Positions 16,709 through 25,069 of a stretch of 64,000 nt of DNA are shown one piece after another. Origin of the DNA: CADEEX01 sp964577955 (GTDB taxonomy: Bacteria; Acidobacteriota; Vicinamibacteria; Vicinamibacterales; CAVVIG01); the NCBI GenBank assembly GCA_964577955.1, contig CAZOAZ010000028.1, positions 1-64,000 of the forward strand, written 5' to 3'. Below the pieces are notes generated by a model, which was not told the origin of the DNA, did not search any database, and saw nothing but the letters and a program-made list of their open reading frames with translations. How positions within the stretch are numbered: position 1 is the stretch's first letter; the number at the start of each line of letters is the position of its first letter. The position numbers and the translations under genes are program-made.

Positions 16709-16895
16709 TCAACCACAGAGGTCACCGAGAACACAGAGGAAATGCGCCACCAAAGCACGAAGACACGAAAGGCACACGCGCTCGTTCACGCTGACGCCGC
16801 CGCTGCGCGGCGCCACGTCGAGCGGGGGTCGTCTCGTGATTTCGTGTTTTCGCGGCGAATTGCTCTGTGAACTCTGTGTCCTCGGTGGTTTGTAT
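16709..16895. repeat. Long CAGAG/CACGA word hairpin
   Basis: ACCACAGAGGTCACCGAGAA at the left pairs with CTCTGTGTCCTCGGTGGTTT at the right. Inside, AAGCACGAAGACACGAAA pairs with TCGTGATTTCGTGTTTTCG. The ~190-base nested inverted repeat fills the convergent gap after the protease-nuclease gene. Relatives lie at 20463, 36603 and 63868. Confidence 0.85.
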
Positions 16896-16897
16896 TT

Positions 16898-17653
16898 CTA
16901 TTTTGCGCCGATCAGGTACGTGACTCCGACGCGGAAGCCGGTCCCGGGGAAATTGAGCCCGCCCGCGAACTTCACCTTCAGCATCGGGGCGATGATCACC
17001 GCGCCCTGGGCTTCGAGCTTGAAGAGCGGCAAATAGGGCAGCAGCTTGTCCGCGGCCGGCTCCGTCGTCGTCCGGTTCACGGGAACGACGGTTGCCCGCC
17101 CGTTGGGGAAATCGACCTCGGTGCCGGTCTCGGTCTCGATGATGTTGCCTTTCAACTCGGAGATGCCGACGCCGACGTTCAGGCCAACCTGGACGCGGTC
17201 CTTGATGCGGACGAATGGAAAGAACCAGTGGGCCTCGACGCCGTTCGCAAAGACGCCGTCGAAGCGATTCGTCGTCGTGGTGCTGGTGCAGATCTGTGGT
17301 TGCCCGGCGCCGAACTGGTTGCACTGACTGTCGGACTCAGTGACGCCCGAGCTTTCGCTGAACGGCTTGCGCACGTAGCTGATACCCCACTCGCCGCCGC
17401 GGGTGCTGGCACGACCGAAACCGATGGTGAGTTCGGTGCCCTCCATCACGACCGTGCTGCCTTCCTCGCTCAGCGCGTCCTGCAGGAAGCTGGCGAGGTT
17501 CCAGGACGGCGTGTACGAGGCGTAGACCGACCAGTGTTTACTGTCGGACGTGCTGGCGGGTTGAGCGTTCGCGGGGTTGGCGTCGAGCACCAACCCCGAG
17601 ACCGCGACAAGCGTGAGAACGAGCGAGCGAACGAGGACGGATTTCCCCTGCAC
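16898..17653 (-). CDS. Outer-membrane beta-barrel-like protein
   Basis: 251 residues with a signal peptide (SLVLTLVAVSGLVLDANPANA). The remainder alternates amphipathic strands with Gly and aromatic residues (WSVYASYTPSW, WGISYVRKPF, VQVGLNVGVGISELKG) and ends FRVGVTYLIGAK, typical of an 8- to 10-stranded barrel. Two cysteines (~111 and ~121) may form a loop disulphide. The start is GTG with GGAGGT upstream. No specific function can be assigned. Confidence 0.78.
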   Translation of the reverse strand: MQGKSVLVRSLVLTLVAVSGLVLDANPANAQPASTSDSKHWSVYASYTPSWNLASFLQDALSEEGSTVVMEGTELTIGFGRASTRGGEWGISYVRKPFSESSGVTESDSQCNQFGAGQPQICTSTTTTNRFDGVFANGVEAHWFFPFVRIKDRVQVGLNVGVGISELKGNIIETETGTEVDFPNGRATVVPVNRTTTEPAADKLLPYLPLFKLEAQGAVIIAPMLKVKFAGGLNFPGTGFRVGVTYLIGAK

Positions 17654-17737
17654 AGCTGACCTCCAGAAACAGACGAGGTAAGGCCAGGAGAATAGCAGAG
17701 GTTGATTCAGTTCGTCAGCGAATCAGTCCGTCGTTCG

Positions 17738-18805
17738 TCAGCGCGCCGGCATGGTCCGTTTGCCATCGACGACAGGCGGAAAGTCCCGGACTTCGTCGTA
17801 GACCTCGGTGATGAAGCGGTCCTTGCTCTGCTGCGTGTCGCCGAGCGTCGTCTTGTCGTACGGCGCGGTGAGGTTCGCGGCCAGGACCTCCTGCAGCGAC
17901 TTGCCCTGATTCCTGAGCGCGGCGACTTTCGCCATGATGTCGACCAGCATGGCGCGGTACGGCTGCAGGTCGGTCTTCTTGATCAAGGTGCCGTGACCGG
18001 GAATCAGCGTGGTGTTGGGCCCCGCCAACTCGTCGAAGAGATCGACCGCGTCGAGCATGCCCTTGATTGAGCCGCCGTTGTTCTGGTCGGCAAACGGGTA
18101 GCCGAAGTTCCGGTAGAAGTCCTCGATGTAAATCACGTTCGCCTTGCGGAACCGGACGATGGTGTCGCCGGCGGTATGGGACGGCATCATCGGGATGAAG
18201 TCCACGGTTTCGCCGTTCATGTTGAACGTGACGGCCGGCTGGCCGCGCGTGGCCGGGTTGTAGTTGTAGGTCGCGACCGGCACGCCGGTCATGTCGATGT
18301 TCGGCGCCGGTGCGCCGGGACGGCGCGGCGGACGCATCATTTCGTTCCTGAGATTTTCCTGCGCGTAGATGAGCGCGCCCTGCCTCGCGAACACGGCATT
18401 GGCGCCGGTGTGATCGCTGTGGACGTGGGTATTCACCAGGATGCGTATCGGCGCGGGGCTGAGAGCACGGACCGCCGCGAGCGTCTTCTCGCCCACTTGT
18501 CGGTTCTGCGAGTCCACCATGAGGATGCCGTCCGGCCCGAAGAGCGCCATGGCGCGGCCGCCCGAGGCGTCGGGATGCGCAGGATCGAGTGCCTCCGATC
18601 CATGGAGGACGACGAGATTGGGCGACATCTTTTCAATGACGCGAATCTCGATCTTGTCCCACGGGGTTTGATAGCCGGGCGGGAACGTGAACGGCCCCTT
18701 GCCGGGCGGGATGATCGTGATCGGATAGCCCGCTTCCTGTGTGACGACCATGACGGGCATCACCAGCAGGGCGACGCCTGTGAGAAAGAGTGCGACTTTT
18801 TTCAT
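17738..18805 (-). CDS. Secreted metallo-beta-lactamase-fold hydrolase
   Basis: 355 residues with a signal peptide (MKKVALFLTGVALLVMPVMV). The metal motif NTHVHSDHTG gives H127, H129, D131 and H132, followed by PSHTAGD and PGHGTLI histidines. This is the MBL-fold signature of secreted hydrolases acting on lactams, lactones or cyclic nucleotides; the substrate cannot be read. GAGGTGG precedes the ATG at 18805. A family A REP (18866-18892) lies upstream. Confidence 0.9.
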   Translation of the reverse strand: MKKVALFLTGVALLVMPVMVVTQEAGYPITIIPPGKGPFTFPPGYQTPWDKIEIRVIEKMSPNLVVLHGSEALDPAHPDASGGRAMALFGPDGILMVDSQNRQVGEKTLAAVRALSPAPIRILVNTHVHSDHTGANAVFARQGALIYAQENLRNEMMRPPRRPGAPAPNIDMTGVPVATYNYNPATRGQPAVTFNMNGETVDFIPMMPSHTAGDTIVRFRKANVIYIEDFYRNFGYPFADQNNGGSIKGMLDAVDLFDELAGPNTTLIPGHGTLIKKTDLQPYRAMLVDIMAKVAALRNQGKSLQEVLAANLTAPYDKTTLGDTQQSKDRFITEVYDEVRDFPPVVDGKRTMPAR

Positions 18806-18865
18806 TGCCCCACCTCGTGAGAACGAGTCCGCGTGCGGCGAAGTCTGGCACAATGTGTTTGATTT

Positions 18866-18892
18866 CGGTAGGGACAGCCTTTAGGCTGTCCG
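18866..18892. repeat. REP-like palindrome, family A
   Basis: CGGTAGGGACAGCCTTTAGG then CTGTCCG, in the divergent gap between the MBL hydrolase and RsgA genes. Confidence 0.8.
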
Positions 18893-19020
18893 TGCGGAGC
18901 TGCCTGTGACTGTCCGGTTCTAGGGGAAGGGTTCACCCCTTCCTCCTCATCTCGATCCACCACGACATCTGAACGCTGATGGTGTGCGCTTCTGCGAAAG
19001 CGCCACGAGGGGAGACGACC

Positions 19021-20094
19021 GTGACGTCACTGGACGCCTTGGGATGGGATCCGTTTTTCGAGCAGCAGATTGAAGACCCTGAACGCGGGCAGCTGGAGCC
19101 AGCGCGCGTGGTCTGGCAGGGGCGGGAGCACTGGCGGCTGTCGACGGGAACGCGGGACTGGGACGGGCGCCTGGCCGGTCGTTTGCGCCATCGCACCGGG
19201 TCGGCCGCGGATCTTCCGGCGGTCGGCGATTGGGTGATGGCGGCACCGGACGCGGAACAGGGGAGTGCCACGATTCGGCGCTGCCTGACGCGCCGGTCCG
19301 CCTTCTCGCGGGCCGCGGCAGGACGGACGAGCGAGGAGCAGGTCGTGGCGGCAAACGTCGACACCGCCCTCCTGGTGTCGTCGTGCAGTCTGGACTTCAA
19401 TCCGCGCCGGCTCGAGCGCTATCTGACGCTGACCTGGGAGAGCGGCGCGCGGCCGGTGGTCGTGTTGAACAAAGCTGACTCCTGCAGCGATCGCGATCTC
19501 GTGGCCGCAGCCGCCAGCGGCGTCGCGCAGGGCGTTCCCATCATCGTCGCCAGTGCGCTACAGGGTGACGGGATGAACGTCCTTCGCGACATCATCCGTA
19601 CCGGCGGCACGACGGCGCTCCTCGGATCGTCCGGCGTCGGCAAGTCGACGATCGTCAACGCACTCCTCGGGTCCGACCGGCAAGGCGTGCTGCCGGTACG
19701 CGCGCACGATGAGCGCGGCCGTCACAGCACAACCGCGCGGTGGCTCTTCTGCGTCCCGGGTGGGGGCATCGTGATCGACACGCCCGGGATGCGCGAACTG
19801 CAGCTCTGGGATGCCGAGGCGGGGCTGGAACTCGCCTTCGCCGATCTTCGAGCCGCCGCAACGTCGTGCCGCTTCCGCGACTGCACCCACGACGGCGAGC
19901 CTGGGTGCGGTGTCGCTATGGCGGTTGAATCGGGCGGACTCTCGCTGGAACGGCTCGAGAGCTATCGACGGCTGATGCGCGAGGACGAGTTTCAGCGGTC
20001 GCGATCCGACGAGAGCCTGCAGCAGGAGCGCAAGCGTCGCGGAAAGATCGGGGCGAAGCAGATCCGCCTGCAGGCGAAGTTGCGGAGACGCTAG
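19021..20094 (+). CDS. rsgA: Ribosome small-subunit-dependent GTPase A
   Basis: About 357 residues. An OB-fold N-terminus leads into a circularly permuted GTPase: NKADS (G4) precedes GSSGVGKST (G1, near residue 201) and DTPGMREL (G3). The C-terminal zinc site is CRFRDCTHDGEPGC. RsgA checks late 30S maturation and hydrolyses GTP on the ribosome. GTG at 19021 has GGGGAG seven bases upstream; an in-frame ATG at 18979 has no Shine-Dalgarno. The MmcQ/YjbR gene follows after nine bases. Confidence 0.93.
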   Translation: MTSLDALGWDPFFEQQIEDPERGQLEPARVVWQGREHWRLSTGTRDWDGRLAGRLRHRTGSAADLPAVGDWVMAAPDAEQGSATIRRCLTRRSAFSRAAAGRTSEEQVVAANVDTALLVSSCSLDFNPRRLERYLTLTWESGARPVVVLNKADSCSDRDLVAAAASGVAQGVPIIVASALQGDGMNVLRDIIRTGGTTALLGSSGVGKSTIVNALLGSDRQGVLPVRAHDERGRHSTTARWLFCVPGGGIVIDTPGMRELQLWDAEAGLELAFADLRAAATSCRFRDCTHDGEPGCGVAMAVESGGLSLERLESYRRLMREDEFQRSRSDESLQQERKRRGKIGAKQIRLQAKLRRR

Positions 20095-20103
20095 AATTCG
20101 CTC

Positions 20104-20502
20104 GTGCCACAGACGAAGCGCCGGCGATTGAGCGCCGACGCGTTCGATATCGTGCGTGCCGTCGGTTTGACGCTGCCGGGTGTCGTCACCGCCACCAAGT
20201 ACGATGGCTCACCGCAGCTCAAGGTCGGCGGCGCCTTCATGGCCGCGCTCGCCAGCCACGCCTCGGCGGAGCCGGATACGCTCGTGGTGCGTGCCGAACC
20301 GGCCGACCGCGAAGCATTCCTCGAAGACGCCCCGGAAACGTACTACGTCACCGACTACTACGCGAAGTACCCGCTCGTCCTCGTCCGCCTCGCGACGATC
20401 GATCGCGAAACGCTTCGCGACGTACTGGCGATGTCACACCGCCTGACGCTTGCCAAAAGCTCTTCACAACGAACTCGCAGAGCGCGCAGAGTTTCTTCTT
20501 AA
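20104..20502 (+). CDS. MmcQ/YjbR family protein
   Basis: 132 residues with the MmcQ/YjbR DNA-binding-like fold: VGLTLPGVVTATKYDGSPQLKVGGAF and APETYYVTDYYAKYPLVLVRL match the family core. The start is GTG. The last ~17 residues (KSSSQRTRRARRVSS) come from the CAGAG word hairpin at 20463, so the native end is near SHRLTLA. The family role is not established. It is probably co-transcribed with rsgA. Confidence 0.85.
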   Translation: MPQTKRRRLSADAFDIVRAVGLTLPGVVTATKYDGSPQLKVGGAFMAALASHASAEPDTLVVRAEPADREAFLEDAPETYYVTDYYAKYPLVLVRLATIDRETLRDVLAMSHRLTLAKSSSQRTRRARRVSS

Positions 20503-20538
20503 CAAGAGACTCTGCGATCTTTGCGGTCTCATTGTGAA
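20463..20538. repeat. CAGAG word hairpin with TTCACAA ends
   Basis: TTCACAACGAACTCGCAGAG pairs with CTCTGCGATC...TCATTGTGAAG. A ~75-base inverted repeat sits at the convergent end of two genes, so it may also act as a bidirectional terminator. Close relatives occur at 36603 and 63868. Confidence 0.85.
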
Positions 20539-20545
20539 GCTTTTG

Positions 20546-21100
20546 TCAGTGGAGCCCGATGGTGATGAAGCCCGCGAAGCCATCGAGGATCTGACTCGAC
20601 GGGCTGAAGAGGACGACGACGTTTGATTTGAGACGGCCGCAGCCCACGGCAAAGCCCGGGACCGGTCCGTAACGGAACTCGGTCGAGTCGTCGGTCGGCT
20701 TGTGATAGTAGGCGAGCGTCAGCGCCCCGCTCATATAGAGTGCGCAGCGCCGGCTTCTGGCAATCGCATAGTCCAAGCCGATCGACGTCGGCACGATCAC
20801 CCCGCCGTAGCTGTTGGCCATGACGTCGGTTTCCAGGAACACCCGGGTCGTGCGTCTGTCGCCCAGCCATTCCCACGGCGGACGGCGCTGGACGCGAAGC
20901 CCGATGCCCCAGTTGTTCTCGTTGTAGCCGCGGTCGCGCGCGATGTGGTAGCTCAGCCCCCAGATATGGAGGTCGACGGTACTAAAGTACGACGGCTCGT
21001 TCGGAAACGCATCCTGAGCCGCCGCTCGAGGTGCCATCATTCCCACTGCGAGGAACATGGTGAGTAAGAGCAGTAATGGTCTTACGCGCCCGGCATTCAT
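20546..21100 (-). CDS. Small outer-membrane beta-barrel protein
   Basis: 184 residues with a signal peptide (PLLLLLTMFLAVGMMAPRAAA). The mature part has alternating strands: DLHIWGLSYHIARDRGYNENNWGIGLRVQ, TRVFLETDVMANSYGG, CALYMSGALTLAYYH and a C-terminal GFITIGLH. The His/Asn-rich first strands recall lipid A-modifying or adhesin-type small barrels, but no catalytic set can be defended. The function is unknown and the location is most likely the outer membrane. Confidence 0.72.
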   Translation of the reverse strand: MNAGRVRPLLLLLTMFLAVGMMAPRAAAQDAFPNEPSYFSTVDLHIWGLSYHIARDRGYNENNWGIGLRVQRRPPWEWLGDRRTTRVFLETDVMANSYGGVIVPTSIGLDYAIARSRRCALYMSGALTLAYYHKPTDDSTEFRYGPVPGFAVGCGRLKSNVVVLFSPSSQILDGFAGFITIGLH

Positions 21101-21221
21101 GCCGCAGTGGTAGTGCAGAATGCGCGCCAGTCGTCATTTCGGATGACCTATGAAGCTCGGCATCTTGGGCGTGGATCTCGTAGAATGTCCGCCACCCGTC
21201 GCGGAACGGAAAAAGAGAACG

Positions 21222-22481
21222 ATGAGCGCTCATCGTGGGCCGATTGTTCGGACGCTCACCACCCTGGCCGGGTCAGGAGTGCTGGTCGCGCTCGCCGCCC
21301 TGCCGCTTGCGGCCCAGAGCATCAGCTACGACGGACGGTCTGTCTCCTTCAATGGATCGACCGTGAGCGGCGACTGGAACGATCCACGCCGTGACGGGGG
21401 GACGTTTTCCGCGAGCGTCGACGATCTCGACTTGACACCGGTTCGCGCTGACGACCACAGCATGATGTTGCTGTGTGCGGGTGGACGGCAGTGCGTCCAC
21501 GGCAGGGTGACCAGGCTCAATCGCGTGCCGATTGACTCATCGCTGGGGCCCTTCGACTCCGATCGCGTGGTTGTCGCGTGCGAGAGCGCGGCTGCGTGCT
21601 CGGCGTTTCTGAGGGCGCTGCGCGGCGAAACGCGCTCGCGGGCGGCCGCACCGTCTCCGCCGCCTGCTTCCTCGCGTCCGGCCGCAGTGCCTGAGCCTGC
21701 TGGGACGCGCTCGGCGGTCGCGCCTCCGCCTCCGCCGCCGCCCGGTCCGACGAGAGAACAATTGGAAGCGAACGCTCTGCTCGAACAGGCCCGGCTGCTC
21801 AACGGTGCCAAACTAACGAGCGCGGACTGCATCGCTTTGATGTCGACCTACTACAGCGGGACGCCACCACCAGTCCCGGCCGCATGTCAAACCGAGTTGG
21901 GACGCTTGTCGACGTACGAGCAAGGCCGCGGCCCGGTCTCGCGTCCAGTGGTCATCAACCTCGAGACCATCATCGACGGCTCGAATATTCCGTCGCGGAT
22001 CGATTTCCCAGCTGCCCCACCAAGCGCGATCGATCGCGTCGTGATCGGCGTCACGCCGTCTCCGTCACCGGCGATTCCAGCCGCGGCTCTCGATCTCGAC
22101 TCCGCGCCGAAGACGCCGAGTACGGTGCCGCAAGCCACGGTGACACCGGTTCCAATCGGTTCAGGCTTTGCTCCTCCGTCGGTGCCGCAGACAACGTCTG
22201 CAGCCGACGGCGGGTCGAATGCGATGCCGAGTTCCGCGCCTGAACCGTCGTTGTTCGACCGGATCCTCGATCAGTTCGGCGCCCTAGCCCCGGCGCCGCA
22301 ATCACCGATGCGAACGGTCGGCAGCCCTGACGACACGGTGTCGGGGCACGTGTCGGACCTGGACAGTGCGACGAACGGATGGAACTTGGCGAATCCGCTG
22401 AAGTATCCATTGGAAATCCTCCGCGTGGTCAACGACAAGATCGAGCGCATTCTCGACTTTCGGCCGCTTGAAGAGAAGTAG
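21222..22481 (+). CDS. Secreted proline-rich protein, unknown function
   Basis: About 419 residues. A signal peptide (LTTLAGSGVLVALAALPLAA) is followed by a small beta-rich domain with paired cysteines (LLCAGGRQCVHG, VVACESAAACSAF). A Pro/Ala linker (~150-185) precedes a helical segment with two more cysteines. A long Ser/Pro region ends in a helix (YPLEILRVVNDKIERILDF). No family is recognised. The ATG at 21222 is chosen because the signal peptide begins there. The secreted TPR-like gene starts 19 bases after it, so an operon is likely. Confidence 0.7.
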   Translation: MSAHRGPIVRTLTTLAGSGVLVALAALPLAAQSISYDGRSVSFNGSTVSGDWNDPRRDGGTFSASVDDLDLTPVRADDHSMMLLCAGGRQCVHGRVTRLNRVPIDSSLGPFDSDRVVVACESAAACSAFLRALRGETRSRAAAPSPPPASSRPAAVPEPAGTRSAVAPPPPPPPGPTREQLEANALLEQARLLNGAKLTSADCIALMSTYYSGTPPPVPAACQTELGRLSTYEQGRGPVSRPVVINLETIIDGSNIPSRIDFPAAPPSAIDRVVIGVTPSPSPAIPAAALDLDSAPKTPSTVPQATVTPVPIGSGFAPPSVPQTTSAADGGSNAMPSSAPEPSLFDRILDQFGALAPAPQSPMRTVGSPDDTVSGHVSDLDSATNGWNLANPLKYPLEILRVVNDKIERILDFRPLEEK

Positions 22482-22500
22482 CGTCAACGGAGAGCGAACA

Positions 22501-23407
22501 ATGCGAATGGCAATGTCGGTGACCGCGTGGCTGGTGACGGCGAATGCATTCGCCCAGGTGGCCGCGCCGCCAAGGTCCGCGCCCCCGCCGCCGACGGCTG
22601 CGTCCGCGCCTGCAGCCGTGGGTTATGAAGCCCGCGTCAACGAAGCGCGCGACTTGCTCAAACGGATGATGTTCAACGAAGCGCTGGGCCAAGAGCGAGG
22701 AGGCCAGGAGGCTGGACGAGGGACGATACGAGGCGTACGTGACCGCGGCGAGCGCGTATTCGTCACAGAGCAGGTTCGAAGCGGCCGCGACCATGTTGCA
22801 GGCGGCGCTCGTCCGAGCGCCTGAGGCTCGCAAGGCATTGATTATCGATGCCCTCAACGAGACGCGCCGTGCACTCGCGGCGCCGCCAATGCCTTCGCCT
22901 CCGACGGGTGGGTCGGCCGCGCCGACGCAAGCGGAGATCGTGCTGTGGAAGACGATCGAAAAGAGCACGAGCCCAGCCGATTTTTCAGGATACCTGGCGG
23001 TGTACCCGAATGGACTGTATGCGCCCCTTGCCAAAGCTCGATTGGACGCGATGCGGACGCCCCAACAAAAGGCGGCGGACATCATCAGTCAGATCCACGG
23101 GCTGGTGAATGGCGCAACTCTGGGGAAAAACGCGACGCAGAACGTGTTTGTCGCCGGATGCCTGTTGAGTGTTGCCAGGCCAGATAATGCCAGCGCCAAC
23201 TACACGATTGATCTTCGAAGAACTGACGAGAACCTGCTCTCGGTTCAAGCATCCAGAAATGTCTGGGGAGTCTTTGGGTTGGCCTCCAACCTGGATACTG
23301 GTTATCCACGAACACAGGCATTTCTGTTCGCGACCGATCAAGCTGCGGTCGCCAAGCTGTACGAATTGCTGCCGCAAGCGGTAAAGCTGTGTAAGACCCC
23401 TCAATAA
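22501..23407 (+). pseudogene. Secreted TPR-like protein split by a frameshift
   Basis: The first frame (22501 to ~22688) gives a signal peptide ending ANAFAQ, a Pro/Ala linker and NEARDLLKRMMFNEAL. It then falls out of frame at GCGCTGGGCC (22681-22690). Removing one G of the GGG run (22686-22688) joins it to the second frame: NEALAKSEEARRLDEGRYEA, then YVTAASAYSSQSRFEAAATM, a TPR-like helical hairpin. The second frame runs to 23407 with no further break. The protein would be ~300 residues. It may be a real pseudogene, a sequencing or assembly error, or a slippage site. Confidence 0.7.
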
Positions 23408-23413
23408 GTAGAG

Positions 23414-25069
23414 CTAGCTGTTCTGCAGGTATTGGTGAATCGAGAAAATCGCGGCCGAGCCTTCGCCGACCGCCGCGGCGATGCGGCGGTTGGCGTTCGC
23501 ACGCACGTCGCCGGCCGCGAAGACGCCGGGCACGGTTGTTTCGAACATCATCGGATCGCGGTCGAGGCCCCAGCTGGCGCCGGCGGCGGCCTTCGCATCG
23601 GCGCCCGTCAGAATAAACCCCTTCGCGTCGGTCTTCACGAGCGAGGCAAATGATTCGGTTCTCGGCGCCACGCCGATGAAGATGAAGAGCGCCTGACCCT
23701 CCATCCGCGCGGTCTCGCCGGTCTCGACGTTCTTGATGTCCAGCGCTTCGAGATGACCACTACCGTGCGCGGCCATGATTTCCGAATGGCCCATCACCGT
23801 GATGTTGTCGGAGGCCTTGATTCGATCGACAAGGTACTGCGACATCGCCGGCACCAGCGACGGCTTCCGCACGACGATCGTGACTTTCGCGGCGTAGCGG
23901 GAGAAGAAGAGCGCGCCCTGGCCCGCGGAATTCGCGCCGCCGAGGACGAAGATGTGCTGTCCGCGATACAGGGCGGCCTCCGACAGCGCCGCGCCGTAGT
24001 ACACGCCGGCTCCGAGCAGCTCCTTCACGCCGGGTACTTCCAGCTGCCGCACCGTCTGGCCCGACGACAACACCAGCGCGTGGCAGGCGATCTCCTGGCC
24101 GTTCGAAAGCTGCACGATCTTGTAAGGATCCACGCGCTTGAGCCCGACGACCGGACAGCCGACCAGAATCTCGGTGCCGAAACGCTTGGCCTGCGTGGCC
24201 GCCCGCCGCGCGAGATCCGCGCCGGTCACGCCGTTGGGAAACCCCAAGTAGTTTTCGATCATCGAACTCGTTCCGGCCTGCCCGCCGGGCGCGTTCTGCT
24301 CGATGAGCACCACCTTCAACCCTTCCGACGCACCGTAGACGGCGCACGCCAGACCGGCCGGACCGGCACCGACAATCGCCAGGTCGTAGAACGGCCGCTC
24401 GGGCACCGTCTGGAGACCGCACTTCGCCGCCAGCTCGGCGTGCGACGGCATTGTCAGCATGGTTCCGTCGGGGAGCAGCACGACCGGCAGCTTCTGCAGA
24501 TCGCCGTTGGCGGAGACGACCAGCTCCCGGACGGCCGCATCCTGGTCGATGTCGACCCACTGATACGGAATCTGATTACGCGCGAGGAAGTCGCGCGTGT
24601 CGTAGCTTTGCGGCGACCACTTCGAGCCGACGATGCGGACGCCTTCAAATGCGACGCGGGCGTGCGCCGTCCAGTCGTTGAGGAGGTCGTCCATCACCGG
24701 GTAGAGCCGCTGGTCGGGCGGATCCCACGGTTTCATGAAGTAGTAGTCGAGGCCAACGTCGTTGATGGCGGAAATGGCCGCCTGCGAATCGGCGTAGGCG
24801 GTCAGGAGCGCGCGCTTGGTATCCGGAAAGAGCTTGCGCAGCTCGCGCAGCAGTTCGGTGCCGGTCGTGCCCGGCATGCGCTGGTCGATCAGGAAGAGGG
24901 CGATCGGCGTGCCGCGCCGTTTCAGCTCGCGCGCCGTGTCGAGCGCCTCGGCCGCCGACGGCGCGGTCATGACCCGATACGCCTGACGGTAGCGCTGCCG
25001 GAGATCACGTTCAACGGCGCCGAGGACCTCATGGTCATCGTCCACGGCAAGAATGACCGGTTTGCTCAT
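23414..25069 (-). CDS. Receiver domain fused to thioredoxin-reductase-like FAD oxidoreductase
   Basis: 551 residues. Residues 1-120 are a response-regulator receiver: VDDD at the N-terminus, phospho-acceptor Asp in FLIDQRMPG, and the KPW lysine. A thioredoxin-like segment (~140-215) follows. An FAD/NAD oxidoreductase (~225-545) has GAGPAGLACA, GGANSAGQGA and AAGDVRANANRRIAAAVGEG. The CxxC redox pair of true thioredoxin reductase is not visible, so reductase activity on thioredoxin is unlikely; flavin-dependent NAD(P)H oxidation or sensing is possible. Its ATG overlaps the kinase stop (ATGA), so the kinase is the expected phospho-donor. Confidence 0.9.
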   Translation of the reverse strand: MSKPVILAVDDDHEVLGAVERDLRQRYRQAYRVMTAPSAAEALDTARELKRRGTPIALFLIDQRMPGTTGTELLRELRKLFPDTKRALLTAYADSQAAISAINDVGLDYYFMKPWDPPDQRLYPVMDDLLNDWTAHARVAFEGVRIVGSKWSPQSYDTRDFLARNQIPYQWVDIDQDAAVRELVVSANGDLQKLPVVLLPDGTMLTMPSHAELAAKCGLQTVPERPFYDLAIVGAGPAGLACAVYGASEGLKVVLIEQNAPGGQAGTSSMIENYLGFPNGVTGADLARRAATQAKRFGTEILVGCPVVGLKRVDPYKIVQLSNGQEIACHALVLSSGQTVRQLEVPGVKELLGAGVYYGAALSEAALYRGQHIFVLGGANSAGQGALFFSRYAAKVTIVVRKPSLVPAMSQYLVDRIKASDNITVMGHSEIMAAHGSGHLEALDIKNVETGETARMEGQALFIFIGVAPRTESFASLVKTDAKGFILTGADAKAAAGASWGLDRDPMMFETTVPGVFAAGDVRANANRRIAAAVGEGSAAIFSIHQYLQNS

